Of a DNA stretch of 64,000 bases, positions 46,862 to 56,612 are shown one piece after another (position 1 is the stretch's first letter; every line of letters starts with the position of its first letter). Location: positions 1,054,001 through 1,118,000 of the forward strand of contig NZ_AP019650.1 in the NCBI RefSeq assembly GCF_009938165.1, read 5' to 3'. This DNA is from Vibrio taketomensis. Its GTDB lineage: Bacteria > Pseudomonadota > Gammaproteobacteria > Enterobacterales > Vibrionaceae. The notes under the pieces were generated by a model that worked only from the letters and a program-made list of their open reading frames with translations, had not been told where the DNA came from and made no database searches. The position numbers and the translations under genes are program-made.

Positions 46862-49042
46862 ATGAAAGAACAATCGGCATTACATAAAGTCGCGCATATG
46901 GCCAAATTGGCTGACAGCTACATCAATGCTTGTGGGGAAGAAGTTGGTATTAGTGATAGCACACTCACTCGCCTACTCTCCGCGCTTGGTTATGATACTA
47001 GCACTGATGAGGCACTACTCGAGTCAGCACGCAAAAAGCACAAAACACCTATGCTCGCGCCTACTTTGGTCCTTCAAGACCACGAAGCAAAAGAAGTGGC
47101 GCTGCAATTGGGAACGAGTGCTCGCATCAGTGAATTTAGTTGGCGGATAGCCACAGAACAAGGAGAAGTACTTGAAGGCTATCTTCAATCGCAAATAGTA
47201 AGAGATGAGCGAGCTGAGGGTGGCCCTCTAGTGTTTGTATTGCCTGACAATTTGGCCTGGGGCTACCACACACTGCAGGTTCATCGCAAAGGGCGTAAAA
47301 CACCAAATCAAAGCACACTGATCATTACACCTAGTGCTTGCTTTAAGCAAACGGCGCTCAACCAACAGCGCAAACTTTGGGGCCCAAGCATTCAGCTTTA
47401 CACTCTACGCTCTCATCATAACTGGGGCATTGGTGACTTCGGCGACTTGAAAATTCTGATCAGTGAATTGGCGTCTCGTGGCGGTGATTTTATCGGTCTC
47501 AACCCAATTCATTCGCTGTTCCCTGCAATGCCTGAAAGCGCGAGTCCTTATAGCCCTTCTTCACGTCGCTGGCTAAATATTCTGTATATCGATGTTTGCT
47601 CTGTACCAGAGTTTTCTTTGAGCTCAGAAGCGCAACGCCGTGTTGGCAGCGGTGATTTCCAACAACACCTAAAACGCACACGCGAATCTGAATGGGTCAA
47701 CTACAGCGAAGTCGCAGAGCTAAAAATGAGCATTCTTCCTCTGCTTTATGAAGAGTTTAAGCAACGCCATTTAAGCAAACAAAGCGAAAGAGCTCGCGCC
47801 TTTATCACGTTTATTGAATTGGGTGGCGAAAGCCTATTGCACCAAGCGGCATTCGATGCGCTGCATGCTGACTTAAATCAGGGCGATGAGTGCATTTGGG
47901 GTTGGCCAGTATTCCCAGAGCAATACCGTTCTTTCCACTCGAAAGAGACTCAGCAATACATCACCGCAAATCAAGACAAAATCCATTTGTACATGTATTT
48001 GCAATGGCTTGCTGATGAACAAATTCAAGAAGCGCAAAACCTCGCTATCGAGAAAGGAATGTCGATTGGTCTCTACCGCGACTTAGCTGTGGGTGTTGCT
48101 GAATCTGGCAGCGAAACATGGGCAGATCAAGGCAACCTTGTGCTAGACGCAAGCATTGGCGCACCACCGGATATTCTTGGACCTCTAGGGCAAAACTGGG
48201 GCTTACCACCACTTAACCCACAAGTATTAGAAGCGACCGGATTCGAAGCCTATATTCAATTGCTGCGTGCCAACATGAAGCATTGCGGAGCGCTACGAAT
48301 CGACCATGTACTGGGGTTACTTCGCCTTTGGTGGATTCCGCGTGGCGAAAATGCAACTCAAGGTGCCTACCTCTACTACCCAGTGAAAGAAATGCTATCG
48401 ATTTTGGCGCTAGAGTCTCACCGTCTGCAATGCTCAGTCATCGGTGAAGATCTTGGCACAGTGCCAGATGACATTGTTGGCATTCTTCGTGATGCGGGCG
48501 TGCATTCTTATAAGGTGTTTTTCTTTGAAACATCTAAAGAGGATGGTGGATTCATTTCCCCTAAACATTACGCTCCGCAATCTATTGCGACACTTTGCAC
48601 CCATGATATGCCAACCATGCGCGGTTTTTGGAATTGTGATGATTTGAAAACCGGTCAGAAGTTGGGGCTATATCCAGACGAGGAACAACTAAAAGGATTG
48701 TTCGACGCTCGACTCAAGTGCAAGCAAGGGGTATTAGACAGCGTTCGTTGGCATGGTTTATTGCCTGATGGCATTGGCCATGATGCCCAGTACGTTCCTA
48801 TGGATTCCTATTTGAGTGAAGCACTTCAGCTTCATGTCGCAGCGGGTGACAGTGCCCTGCTTAGCGTGCAACTCGAAGACTGGTTAGAGATGGATGATCC
48901 CGTCAACATTCCGGGAACGGTCGATGAATATCCAAACTGGCGACGTAAGCTCTCGATGGACATTGAAGAGATGTTCCATCTCGGCAAGATTAATCGAATC
49001 GCAAAACGCTTAACAGAAGTTCGATCAGACAGCAGTAAATAA
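46862..49042 (+). CDS. malQ: 4-alpha-glucanotransferase (amylomaltase)
   Basis: A 726-residue GH77 disproportionating enzyme that rearranges maltodextrins and releases glucose. An N-terminal extension (about 1-140) precedes the barrel, as in enterobacterial MalQ. Catalytic-domain motifs include LYTLRSHHNWGIGDFGDL, LNPIHSLFPAMPESASPYSP, the nucleophile region ALRIDHVLGLLRLWWIP, and VIGEDLGTVPDDI with the acid/base Glu. The start ATG 46862 follows GGAGAG. It works with malP in maltodextrin breakdown. Confidence 0.96.
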   Translation: MKEQSALHKVAHMAKLADSYINACGEEVGISDSTLTRLLSALGYDTSTDEALLESARKKHKTPMLAPTLVLQDHEAKEVALQLGTSARISEFSWRIATEQGEVLEGYLQSQIVRDERAEGGPLVFVLPDNLAWGYHTLQVHRKGRKTPNQSTLIITPSACFKQTALNQQRKLWGPSIQLYTLRSHHNWGIGDFGDLKILISELASRGGDFIGLNPIHSLFPAMPESASPYSPSSRRWLNILYIDVCSVPEFSLSSEAQRRVGSGDFQQHLKRTRESEWVNYSEVAELKMSILPLLYEEFKQRHLSKQSERARAFITFIELGGESLLHQAAFDALHADLNQGDECIWGWPVFPEQYRSFHSKETQQYITANQDKIHLYMYLQWLADEQIQEAQNLAIEKGMSIGLYRDLAVGVAESGSETWADQGNLVLDASIGAPPDILGPLGQNWGLPPLNPQVLEATGFEAYIQLLRANMKHCGALRIDHVLGLLRLWWIPRGENATQGAYLYYPVKEMLSILALESHRLQCSVIGEDLGTVPDDIVGILRDAGVHSYKVFFFETSKEDGGFISPKHYAPQSIATLCTHDMPTMRGFWNCDDLKTGQKLGLYPDEEQLKGLFDARLKCKQGVLDSVRWHGLLPDGIGHDAQYVPMDSYLSEALQLHVAAGDSALLSVQLEDWLEMDDPVNIPGTVDEYPNWRRKLSMDIEEMFHLGKINRIAKRLTEVRSDSSK

Positions 49043-49047
49043 CATCT

Positions 49048-49071
49048 CAGGAACAAGGCAACTTGTTCCTG
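49048..49071 (+). other. Intercistronic hairpin between malQ and the amylase gene
   Basis: Perfect 10-bp stem CAGGAACAAG / CTTGTTCCTG with a GCAA tetraloop, 5 bases after the malQ stop. A T-run does not follow directly, so read-through into the amylase gene is expected. Confidence 0.6.
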
Positions 49072-49102
49072 TCGTTCGTTTTTCATATCGGGGTTTAATG
49101 CA

Positions 49103-51163
49103 ATGAAATTAAAAGCAGACTTGCTAACCATCTCTACTTTACTGGCATCAGCATGCGTTGTGGCGGAGCCTACCATTACTATTTCGACCACCACCAATAG
49201 TCGCAATTTCCCTCTTAACCCCGATCAACCTTTGGTTGTGCCATTGGTCAAAGACAGTTACACCATTGATGTCATCGGTATTGATGGCAACTGCGAAGCA
49301 ACGGAGCCGCAAAAAGTGCTGTTTAATCAGCCGATTCAACTCAATTGCGGTGCAACCACTTCTATTCCCCTAAAAATTCGTTTTACTGGAGATTACTCAT
49401 TTCGTTATGACGCAAATGAGCAGACTCTGCTCTTTAAACGTGAAGCTAAAAAAGCCAAAGAATCGGTATTTAAACGCCCTATCCCGAGTGTTGAATGTGA
49501 AATTTATCAAGGCGGTGAGGTCACCCTCAGTCTTGGCGATAGCTTTGCTGATGGAACGCTACTTCGTGATGCTTACTCCGATCAAATTGTCACGGTACGC
49601 AATCAACAAATTTCTATCCTACCTAGCCCGAAATCCGGAGGGTTGGTATTGCTTGAGCCCGTTGAGCGCTCACAACAAAACACGCCATTTACCTATCGCA
49701 ATGCCAATATTTACTTTGTCATGATTGACCGATTCAACAACGCCGATCCAAGTAACGACAACAGTTATGGACGCAGAAAAGATGACCTGCAGGAAGTTGG
49801 CACATTTCACGGTGGCGATCTTAAAGGTGTGATCGAAAAGCTCGATTACATCGCTAGCTTGGGCACTAACGTCATTTGGTTGTCACCGATTGTTGAACAA
49901 GTACATGGCTTTGTCGGTGGCGGAGAAAAAGGGTCATTTCCTTTTTACGCTTACCATGGCTATTGGACCCGTGATTTTACTAAAATTGACGCTAACTTAG
50001 GCAACGAAGAGGACCTAAAAACCCTCGTTACTGAAGCCCATAAACGCCGGATTAAAGTCTTGCTTGATGCGGTGTTAAACCATTCTGGCTACGCGACACT
50101 GGCAGATTTGCAACTCGATAATATTGAAGTTACCTCAGCCAACACCCCAAGCGCATCGCAGTGGCAACCGAATGCTCAGCAAAGCTGGCACGATGTGCAC
50201 CAATTCATCGATTATCAGAACCCTAATTGGACCAATTGGTGGGGCCCTGATTGGGTGAGAGCGGGACTGCCCAGCTACGACGCCCCAGGCAGTTCAGATA
50301 TCACTATGACGCTTGCTGGTTTGCCTGATTTTAAAACCGAATCAGCACAAAGTGTCACCCCTCCAAATTGGCTTCTCGCAAATCCGGGCACGCGCGTAGA
50401 AGCACGAGAGAACTTCACTGTCGCTGATTATTTAATTGAGTGGCAAACCGATTGGGTGAAACGATTTGGCATTGATGGTTACCGCGTTGATACCGTTAAA
50501 CACGTTGAGCGCGATGTTTGGCTGCGCCTAAAACAAGAGGCAAGTAGTAGCCTTGAGCAATGGCGAGAACAACACGCTCAAACAGGCCAGCCGTTCTGGA
50601 TGATGGGTGAAGTGTGGGGTCATGCTGCCTACCGTAGTCCCTATTTTGATGACGGTTTCGACGCGTTAATCAACTTTGACATGCAAAAAAAACTCGATAA
50701 AGGCGCGGCATGTTTTAGCCAGATGGCAGACACCTATCAACACTACGCCAACACATTGAAGAAGGAGCCTGATTTTAACCCAGTTAGCTACATGTCTTCT
50801 CACGATACCGAGCTCTTTTTCTCTCGATTTAAGAATTATGAGCTGCAACGCAATGCGGCAAGTGCGCTATTACTGAGCCCTGGAGCCATCCAAGTCTTTT
50901 ATGGTGATGAAGTAGGTCGTGACATTGGCCCATATGCCGACGATTTTCATCAAGGCACACGTTCAGACATGGCCTGGCAGCTCAGTCTCGAACAGCAAAA
51001 ACTATTAGAACATTGGCAAAAAATTGGCCAGTTCCGTCAAGCTCACCCGGCTGTTGGTGCTGGTGAACAACAAATTATCAAACAAAAAAACGCGTTTGTA
51101 TTTTCTCGAACTTACCAAGACGACAAAGTCATCATCGCATTCGTTGGCAATTCGAAAAAATAG
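49103..51163 (+). CDS. Exported GH13 alpha-amylase (MalS-like)
   Basis: A 686-residue enzyme with an N-terminal signal (about 1-21; LASAC could also serve as a weak lipobox) and a beta-rich N-terminal domain (about 25-200). The GH13 barrel follows: IYFVMIDRFNNADP, DAVLNHSGY, nucleophile Asp463 in GIDGYRVDTVKH, acid/base Glu503 in MMGEVWGH, and Asp568 in SSHDTELF. Length and domain order resemble periplasmic MalS. It should shorten dextrins before uptake. It follows malQ and precedes a chemoreceptor by 51 bases without a terminator. Confidence 0.9.
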   Translation: MKLKADLLTISTLLASACVVAEPTITISTTTNSRNFPLNPDQPLVVPLVKDSYTIDVIGIDGNCEATEPQKVLFNQPIQLNCGATTSIPLKIRFTGDYSFRYDANEQTLLFKREAKKAKESVFKRPIPSVECEIYQGGEVTLSLGDSFADGTLLRDAYSDQIVTVRNQQISILPSPKSGGLVLLEPVERSQQNTPFTYRNANIYFVMIDRFNNADPSNDNSYGRRKDDLQEVGTFHGGDLKGVIEKLDYIASLGTNVIWLSPIVEQVHGFVGGGEKGSFPFYAYHGYWTRDFTKIDANLGNEEDLKTLVTEAHKRRIKVLLDAVLNHSGYATLADLQLDNIEVTSANTPSASQWQPNAQQSWHDVHQFIDYQNPNWTNWWGPDWVRAGLPSYDAPGSSDITMTLAGLPDFKTESAQSVTPPNWLLANPGTRVEARENFTVADYLIEWQTDWVKRFGIDGYRVDTVKHVERDVWLRLKQEASSSLEQWREQHAQTGQPFWMMGEVWGHAAYRSPYFDDGFDALINFDMQKKLDKGAACFSQMADTYQHYANTLKKEPDFNPVSYMSSHDTELFFSRFKNYELQRNAASALLLSPGAIQVFYGDEVGRDIGPYADDFHQGTRSDMAWQLSLEQQKLLEHWQKIGQFRQAHPAVGAGEQQIIKQKNAFVFSRTYQDDKVIIAFVGNSKK

Positions 51164-51214
51164 CGCACTTAGTCATTTCTACCGTTGTTTAGGCTTATAG
51201 AAAGGAAATAAACC

Positions 51215-53206
51215 ATGCGAAGTTCAGTCATTTATAGGATGTATACCGGCTTCATTTTAATCATTATCCTGTTCGCGATAACGGTCGCCATCATGCTCAA
51301 AGGCATGAATGATATTCACGGCAAATTCGAATCTGTCTCTAAGACGTCTTTGCCCCTTGTTGCTCTCTCAAATCATACCAGTGAGCAACTGCTGTACGCT
51401 GACAAATCGTTTAAGGATTTCCTGACCACAGAAAATCAGGAACGAATGAACATTCGCCGCCAAAACTTTTTTGACTCGCAAGAGCAGTTTTTGCTGACTT
51501 TAGCCGAGTTAGAGACAGCGAGCGCCGTATACCCTGCACTCGCACAACCTTATGCGACGATCCTTGAAATCGAACAGCGTTATTTTGGTGAAGCCAAACA
51601 AGCAATGTCTGACTATCAGCAGATGTTCACAGCTCAGGAGGCAGTGCAAAAGTCATCTCGCGAATTTCAAAAGTCATACAATGAACTCTCCGTAAATATG
51701 AAAGAGTACATTGCGGACAAATCGACCATTTCGAGCAAATTTTTAGCCAAGACCTACTTTATTAAACTTGGCGAGATCGAGCTGCTGATCTCAGATGCGC
51801 TCGCAAGCAATGATCCTGAATTTGTAAAAAGAGCAGTAGAGCGAAATAAAAAAATCGCGCCCGAACTCAATGATGCTTATGGGTCATTGGCTAAAGCAAT
51901 TCCCGGCCTCAATGATGCTTTCGGTGACTCAGTGACTCAATTCTCATCTGAGATTAAACCTGGTTCTGGAGCATTAGATCTTCATAGTAATTATCTCAAT
52001 GCGCGCACATCGCTTTACAACAAAATCGCCAGTTTAGCGACCATGATTGACCAAACTCTACTGGTATTCCAAGACTTTAACCGCATTGTGGATGACAGGC
52101 TACAGCACTCTCTGGATGAGGCGGGGAGCATCTACGCCTCAGGCATAACAAAAGCCTTGATCATCGCAGGCATCGTCATCTTCTTTGCCGCTGCGATTGG
52201 TTACCACATCGCACACAGTGTTCGTACGCCGCTCACCCGTATCCTCGATGTACTGGAAAGCTTAACCAAAGGCGATATGACACAACGAATTGAACTGCAG
52301 AGCAACAATGAATTTAGCCGCGTCAGCAGCCATATCAATACGCTTGCGGATAACCTTCATAGTATATTAGTCAAACTTTCTCATGCCTCTGCTGCATTGG
52401 CGACCACTGCCCGTGAAAACGAAGAAACATCGTCACAAGGACGAATGCAACTCGACGCACAGCGCGACCAAACCGCCGCACTAGCAACGGCCGCAACAGA
52501 AGTGTCTCAGTCAGTACAAGAAATTGCACGCAGTGCGAAAGGCTCTTTAGATATGGTTCAGCGAGTCGAGACCGCCTCAAATGAGGGGCGCACCATCATG
52601 AGTACCAACATATCGACCATCAATCAATTAGGTATACGCCTTAATGACTCCGTCAATACCGTCAATGAACTGCAACAGCGCAGTGAACAAATCGGCTCAA
52701 TCTTAGACGTGATTCGTAATATTGCTGAGCAAACCAACCTTCTCGCTCTCAATGCAGCCATTGAAGCGGCACGCGCTGGGGAACAAGGGCGTGGATTTGC
52801 CGTGGTCGCAGATGAAGTTCGCGTGTTGGCCTCAAAAACATCGCAATCGACCAGCACCATTGAGTCAATGATTGGAGAGTTACAAGCAAGCTCGCTTGCG
52901 GTCAATGAAGTAATTAAGAGTTGTATGCATGATATGGAAATCTCTGTAACGCAAGCCTCCACCGCCAACAATACCATGGAAGAAATCCAATCCATGATTC
53001 TCCAAATCAGCGATATGAGCACGCATATTTCTCAAGCAACTGTGGAGCAAAGTGCAACGGCGGAAGAGATTGCTAGCAGCATCGAATACATCAATAAAGT
53101 GACCGAGCAAAGCTACCAAGCAATGTCAGAGATTGCAGAATCCAGTGAGTCATTAACGCGCTTGGTCGGTCAACAAAATGAACTGGTAGGACAGTTCAAA
53201 CTGTAA
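51215..53206 (+). CDS. Methyl-accepting chemotaxis protein
   Basis: A 663-residue transmembrane chemoreceptor: TM1 at about 10-30, a helical periplasmic sensor domain (about 31-305), TM2 at about 310-330, HAMP at about 330-385, and the cytoplasmic helical bundle. Its conserved tip [20 protein letters not shown] lies at about 500-520. There is no C-terminal CheR-tethering pentapeptide (it ends VGQFKL). The sensor is of the helical-bundle type rather than Cache. Its position right behind malPQ and the amylase suggests response to dextrins, directly or through MalE, but the ligand is inferred. Confidence 0.92.
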   Translation: MRSSVIYRMYTGFILIIILFAITVAIMLKGMNDIHGKFESVSKTSLPLVALSNHTSEQLLYADKSFKDFLTTENQERMNIRRQNFFDSQEQFLLTLAELETASAVYPALAQPYATILEIEQRYFGEAKQAMSDYQQMFTAQEAVQKSSREFQKSYNELSVNMKEYIADKSTISSKFLAKTYFIKLGEIELLISDALASNDPEFVKRAVERNKKIAPELNDAYGSLAKAIPGLNDAFGDSVTQFSSEIKPGSGALDLHSNYLNARTSLYNKIASLATMIDQTLLVFQDFNRIVDDRLQHSLDEAGSIYASGITKALIIAGIVIFFAAAIGYHIAHSVRTPLTRILDVLESLTKGDMTQRIELQSNNEFSRVSSHINTLADNLHSILVKLSHASAALATTARENEETSSQGRMQLDAQRDQTAALATAATEVSQSVQEIARSAKGSLDMVQRVETASNEGRTIMSTNISTINQLGIRLNDSVNTVNELQQRSEQIGSILDVIRNIAEQTNLLALNAAIEAARAGEQGRGFAVVADEVRVLASKTSQSTSTIESMIGELQASSLAVNEVIKSCMHDMEISVTQASTANNTMEEIQSMILQISDMSTHISQATVEQSATAEEIASSIEYINKVTEQSYQAMSEIAESSESLTRLVGQQNELVGQFKL

Positions 53207-53256
53207 AAGAGACAAATTAAACCTATCTCCATAATAATACGCGACTTTGTCGTACT

Positions 53257-53312
53257 CTTGTTTCTCGCTTAGTGCTATTGGTTTGGCCGCCGAACAGCTA
53301 AGCAGAAACAAG
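53257..53312 (+). other. Long imperfect stem-loop of unknown role after the chemoreceptor gene
   Basis: CTTGTTTCTCGCTTAG pairs with CTAAGCAGAAACAAG (one bulge) around a 25-base loop that itself contains GTTTGGC/GCCGAAC. It lies 50 bases after the chemoreceptor stop and before the terminator at 53381, so it would be in the 3' UTR. The rest of the 346-base gap holds no ORF. Confidence 0.5.
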
Positions 53313-53380
53313 TTTGGCGTTACGCATAGCTGGCAGTGAATGACGTGCCTTACCACTTATTGATTCACTGTTTTGTAACC

Positions 53381-53406
53381 AGCCTGAGCTTTGCTCAGGC
53401 TTTTTT
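53381..53406 (+). terminator. Intrinsic terminator of the malPQ-amylase-chemoreceptor unit
   Basis: AGCCTGAGC / GCTCAGGCT with a TTT loop and a run of six T. Confidence 0.9.
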
Positions 53407-53552
53407 ATTGGCGATTGAACAGTGAAAACATGAAAGCAAGATGAGGTATGCGATGACCAGTGTATATCGATTGCTAGGTCTTAATATCGCAGCTGGAAAC
53501 TGAATTTAAGCGCTGAAAAGATGAGAGCGTATCCTGCATGGCAAAGAATGCA

Positions 53553-54183
53553 TTAAGAACAGTGTACGCAGACTCGCTGTGACATAGGCTCTGTTGCACA
53601 AGCGTACTTATGCTCTAGCTCGGCTAGAGAAAGAGGTTTACTGTAGTAATAACCTTGTGAGATTTCAGCACCTAGGGTAGACAGCTTTTTCGCATGCTCT
53701 TGAGTCTCAACCCCTTCCATCACGATGCGATAACCCAGACTCTGCCCCATCGAAACCATGGTTGAAACAAACGCTAAATTGGATTGGCTATTCACCACAT
53801 CTGAGATAAAACCACGGTCGATTTTCACCTCATTGAGCGGTAAGCGTTTGAGCAGCGATAATGAAGAAAAACCCGTACCAAAATCATCTAAAGAAATATC
53901 GATACCGACATTACGCAGCTTCAATAATGACGCAACACAAACGTCATAATCTTCAATCACCGCAGTTTCCGTTATCTCGATACAAAATAGCGAGTGGCAA
54001 TCGATACTGAGTAATGGTCTCAATTATCTCTTGCGCAAAATGGGGGCTAATGAGTTGTTTGGCACTGACATTAATCGAGATCCTTCTTAAGGAACGCAGC
54101 CATGTCGAATTCACGACATCCTGACAGGTGCGATGCAAAAGATACTCACCCAGTCGATTGATGACGCCAATTTTTTCGGCCAA
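53553..54183 (-). pseudogene. EAL-domain part of the sugar-sensor/GGDEF/EAL protein, out of frame
   Basis: Two short frames together encode most of a c-di-GMP phosphodiesterase domain: LAEKIGVINRLGEYLLHRTC and ISINVSAKQLISPHFAQEII (54183-54005), then CIEITETAVIEDYDVCVASL, ISLDDFGTGFSSLSLLKRL, VKIDRGFI and GVETQEHAKKLSTLGAEISQGYYYSKPL (54003-53553, here in pieces). The EAL motif itself (VIGVEALARW) is readable at about 54265-54235. DDFGTG, the EIT E residue, and EGVE (catalytic/metal sites) are intact, so the domain is a plausible active phosphodiesterase once the indels near 54300 and 54005 are mended. It belongs to the gene described at 54245-56590. Confidence 0.8.
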
Positions 54184-54244
54184 TTTGACAAATTGAGTTG
54201 GCGAGATCTCACCTAATTCAGGAGAATGCCATCGGGCTAAAGCC

Positions 54245-56590
54245 TCAACACCAATGACCGCTCCAGACGAATGGCAGAATTGAGGTTGATAGAAAAGAGA
54301 TTTCTTGCTTATCTATCGCACGAATTAGGTGATACTCCATTTTGAGTGCATTTTGGCCATTGACCTGCATCGTTTCGTGGAAATGAACAACCTGATTTCC
54401 ACCCGCCTTTTTGGCTTGGTACATTGCGATATCGGCTTTTTTTACTAACGCCGAAGCACTCTGTCCATCAAACGGATAAAACGCCACGCCAATACTACTT
54501 TGCACCACCAGTTCGATCTCTTCATGCAACATTGGGCTCTCAATCGCACGCAGAATTTGATGAGCAATGGTTTCAGCCTCTATGCGAGTGCGAGTATGAC
54601 AAAAGAATAAAAACTCATCCCCCCCTAAACGTGCGATGGTATGAGGTTTTTTGACAATGTCTTTAAGTACATCCGTGACATGACAAAGCAAAGCATCACC
54701 AACATGGTGACCAAATGTATCGTTAATACTCTTGAAACGGTTTAAATCCATCAGCATCACGGCAACGGGCGTAGCGCCATCATCCGCAATGTGTTTTGCA
54801 ATGTCTTCCATCACTTTGCGTCGATTGGGAACGCCCGTCAAAACATCAAAATAGGCCATGTGATGGATTTTGGCAGCACTCTCCTTTTGGTGGGTAATAT
54901 CGGTTATCGAACCGACGATACGACTGGATTGTGCGCTGTCTGATGTGATTGAAGCACCGCTTACTAATACCCAAATGTAGTTATTGTCTTGTTTTTGTAA
55001 CCGCAGTTCGATTTTCAGTGGCGCTTGATTTACGAGGTGCTGCTCAACATGCTCCTCAAAAAGACATAAATCCTCCGGATGAATCAAGCGAAACAATAAA
55101 TCGCTATCAATATCGTGATTGTGCGTTAGCTCACTATGCCCCAGCATATTGACCAATCGTTCATTGAGTCGCAGTGTGTTATCCGTTATCGACCAATCCC
55201 AAATGCCATCGTTGGAACTATTGGAAACCACATTCAGTAGCTCTAGCAACTGCTCTGAGTTTCGTTGACGAAGATTACTTGTATTAAGCAACTCTCCCCT
55301 TTCGATAAACAGCGCGAGCATATCTAGATAGCTACAGAACACCGATTGAGTGCCGATATTTTGTTCTTGTTTGAGCCCGTCTACTACAGCAATGAGTTTC
55401 CAACTGTTTTTACGTCCGGTCGCAATGGGTAGGATTGTCGCTACAAAATGCTCTTCATTGCTCAGATTAGGAAAATCGCGAACGTCACTGAAACTTTGCT
55501 GATTAATGTCGTTATGACAAGGCTTAATCATGCCCACATTTATCCAACTTTCGACGCGATAATTATTCTGTTCACCGTGCGCGAGGCAGGCCCAATCAAG
55601 ATTATTCCCATACAAACTATGCGCATCAAGAATGGATCCAAATCCATTTTGCGCTTGTGCATAAAAGTTCTCAAACACTTCCGCCGGTGAGCGGCCAGCA
55701 ACGTTAAGCAATTGATGGCGAATTGATCCTTGGTTTTCATTCACAATGCAGTCTGGTTGTGCATTGCCACATGAATGACGAACAATCAGTTTTTGAGAAA
55801 TGGGATGAATCTTTGCCGAAAATGAGGAGCCATTAATACGTTCAAGAGCACGCACAAATGCTTGCCTTGTAAGGCGCTCTAATTGTTGATCTACCGTGGT
55901 TAGGGCAGGCTGGACGTGCTGGCCAAAAAAGATGTTATCAATGCCGACCACTGCGACATCTTGGGGAACCTGAATTCGGCTGTTTTTGAACTGCTCAATC
56001 ATACCGATAGCGTTATGATCGGTCGCACAAATAACGGCCGTACATGGTGATTCACGACGAATAAATTCATTTGCCGCTTCTCTACCACCAGCGATAGAAC
56101 AACTGCTCACACTAAAGAAGCGACCAATATCAAAATCGTTATTATGGCTAGCGACCACTCGTTGGTAGGCTTTAAACCTTGCTCGAACATCATTGACACT
56201 TAAATCACCGCAAAAGCCGATGTGTTGGTGTCCTTGCTCGACAAGCCATTGATATAACAGCTCCACTCCGAGACTTTGGTTGCTGGTAAACTGCTCGACT
56301 TCTAGTGGGGCGTAGCTGCCACCGACTGAAATAACGGGAATACCACGCGCCAAAGCAGTTTGAATATAAGAGTCTGAGGCAGTATGTAAAATGACGATTA
56401 GCGCATCGAAATGATGTAATGCAGCAGGATAATCAAACTCGTGGTTTTCTCCGCTGCGAACTAAGACTAAGTTAACATCGTACGACTTAGCCATCGTGCG
56501 TAATGTTGCGCTTATCTCCCCCATATAAAATCCACTTAACAGAGGTAGAATTACCCCAACCGTAGGGCGTTTTTTCGCAACTATCGTCAT
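54245..56590 (-). CDS. LacI-type sugar-sensor + PAS + GGDEF (+EAL) cyclic-di-GMP enzyme
   Basis: Residues 8-280 form a periplasmic-binding-protein-like domain of the LacI effector type (VGVILPLLSGFYMGEISATL, AVICATDHNAIGMIEQ, DVAVVGIDNIFFGQHVQPAL) without a LacI HTH or signal peptide, so it is cytosolic. A GAF-like region (about 300-440), a PAS/PAC unit (about 455-575) and a diguanylate cyclase domain (about 590-745) with intact RLGGDEFLFF (GGDEF 656-660) follow. The frame then breaks at about 54300 before the EAL domain. The full protein would be about 1,010 residues. It begins 22 bases after malK, so it is probably co-transcribed and sugar-responsive. Cyclase, phosphodiesterase or both could be active. 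Confidence 0.87.
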   Translation of the reverse strand: MTIVAKKRPTVGVILPLLSGFYMGEISATLRTMAKSYDVNLVLVRSGENHEFDYPAALHHFDALIVILHTASDSYIQTALARGIPVISVGGSYAPLEVEQFTSNQSLGVELLYQWLVEQGHQHIGFCGDLSVNDVRARFKAYQRVVASHNNDFDIGRFFSVSSCSIAGGREAANEFIRRESPCTAVICATDHNAIGMIEQFKNSRIQVPQDVAVVGIDNIFFGQHVQPALTTVDQQLERLTRQAFVRALERINGSSFSAKIHPISQKLIVRHSCGNAQPDCIVNENQGSIRHQLLNVAGRSPAEVFENFYAQAQNGFGSILDAHSLYGNNLDWACLAHGEQNNYRVESWINVGMIKPCHNDINQQSFSDVRDFPNLSNEEHFVATILPIATGRKNSWKLIAVVDGLKQEQNIGTQSVFCSYLDMLALFIERGELLNTSNLRQRNSEQLLELLNVVSNSSNDGIWDWSITDNTLRLNERLVNMLGHSELTHNHDIDSDLLFRLIHPEDLCLFEEHVEQHLVNQAPLKIELRLQKQDNNYIWVLVSGASITSDSAQSSRIVGSITDITHQKESAAKIHHMAYFDVLTGVPNRRKVMEDIAKHIADDGATPVAVMLMDLNRFKSINDTFGHHVGDALLCHVTDVLKDIVKKPHTIARLGGDEFLFFCHTRTRIEAETIAHQILRAIESPMLHEEIELVVQSSIGVAFYPFDGQSASALVKKADIAMYQAKKAGGNQVVHFHETMQVNGQNALKMEYHLIRAIDKQEISFLSTSILPFVWSGHWC

Positions 56591-56612
56591 TTACAGGTAT
56601 GCCTCCGCTAAC

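Noticed and set aside
53257..53330. Stem-loop after the chemoreceptor gene as an integron attC site
   Set aside because: The hairpin shape is suggestive, but clear RYYYAAC/GTTRRRY core pairs at the ends and an adjacent cassette structure are missing.
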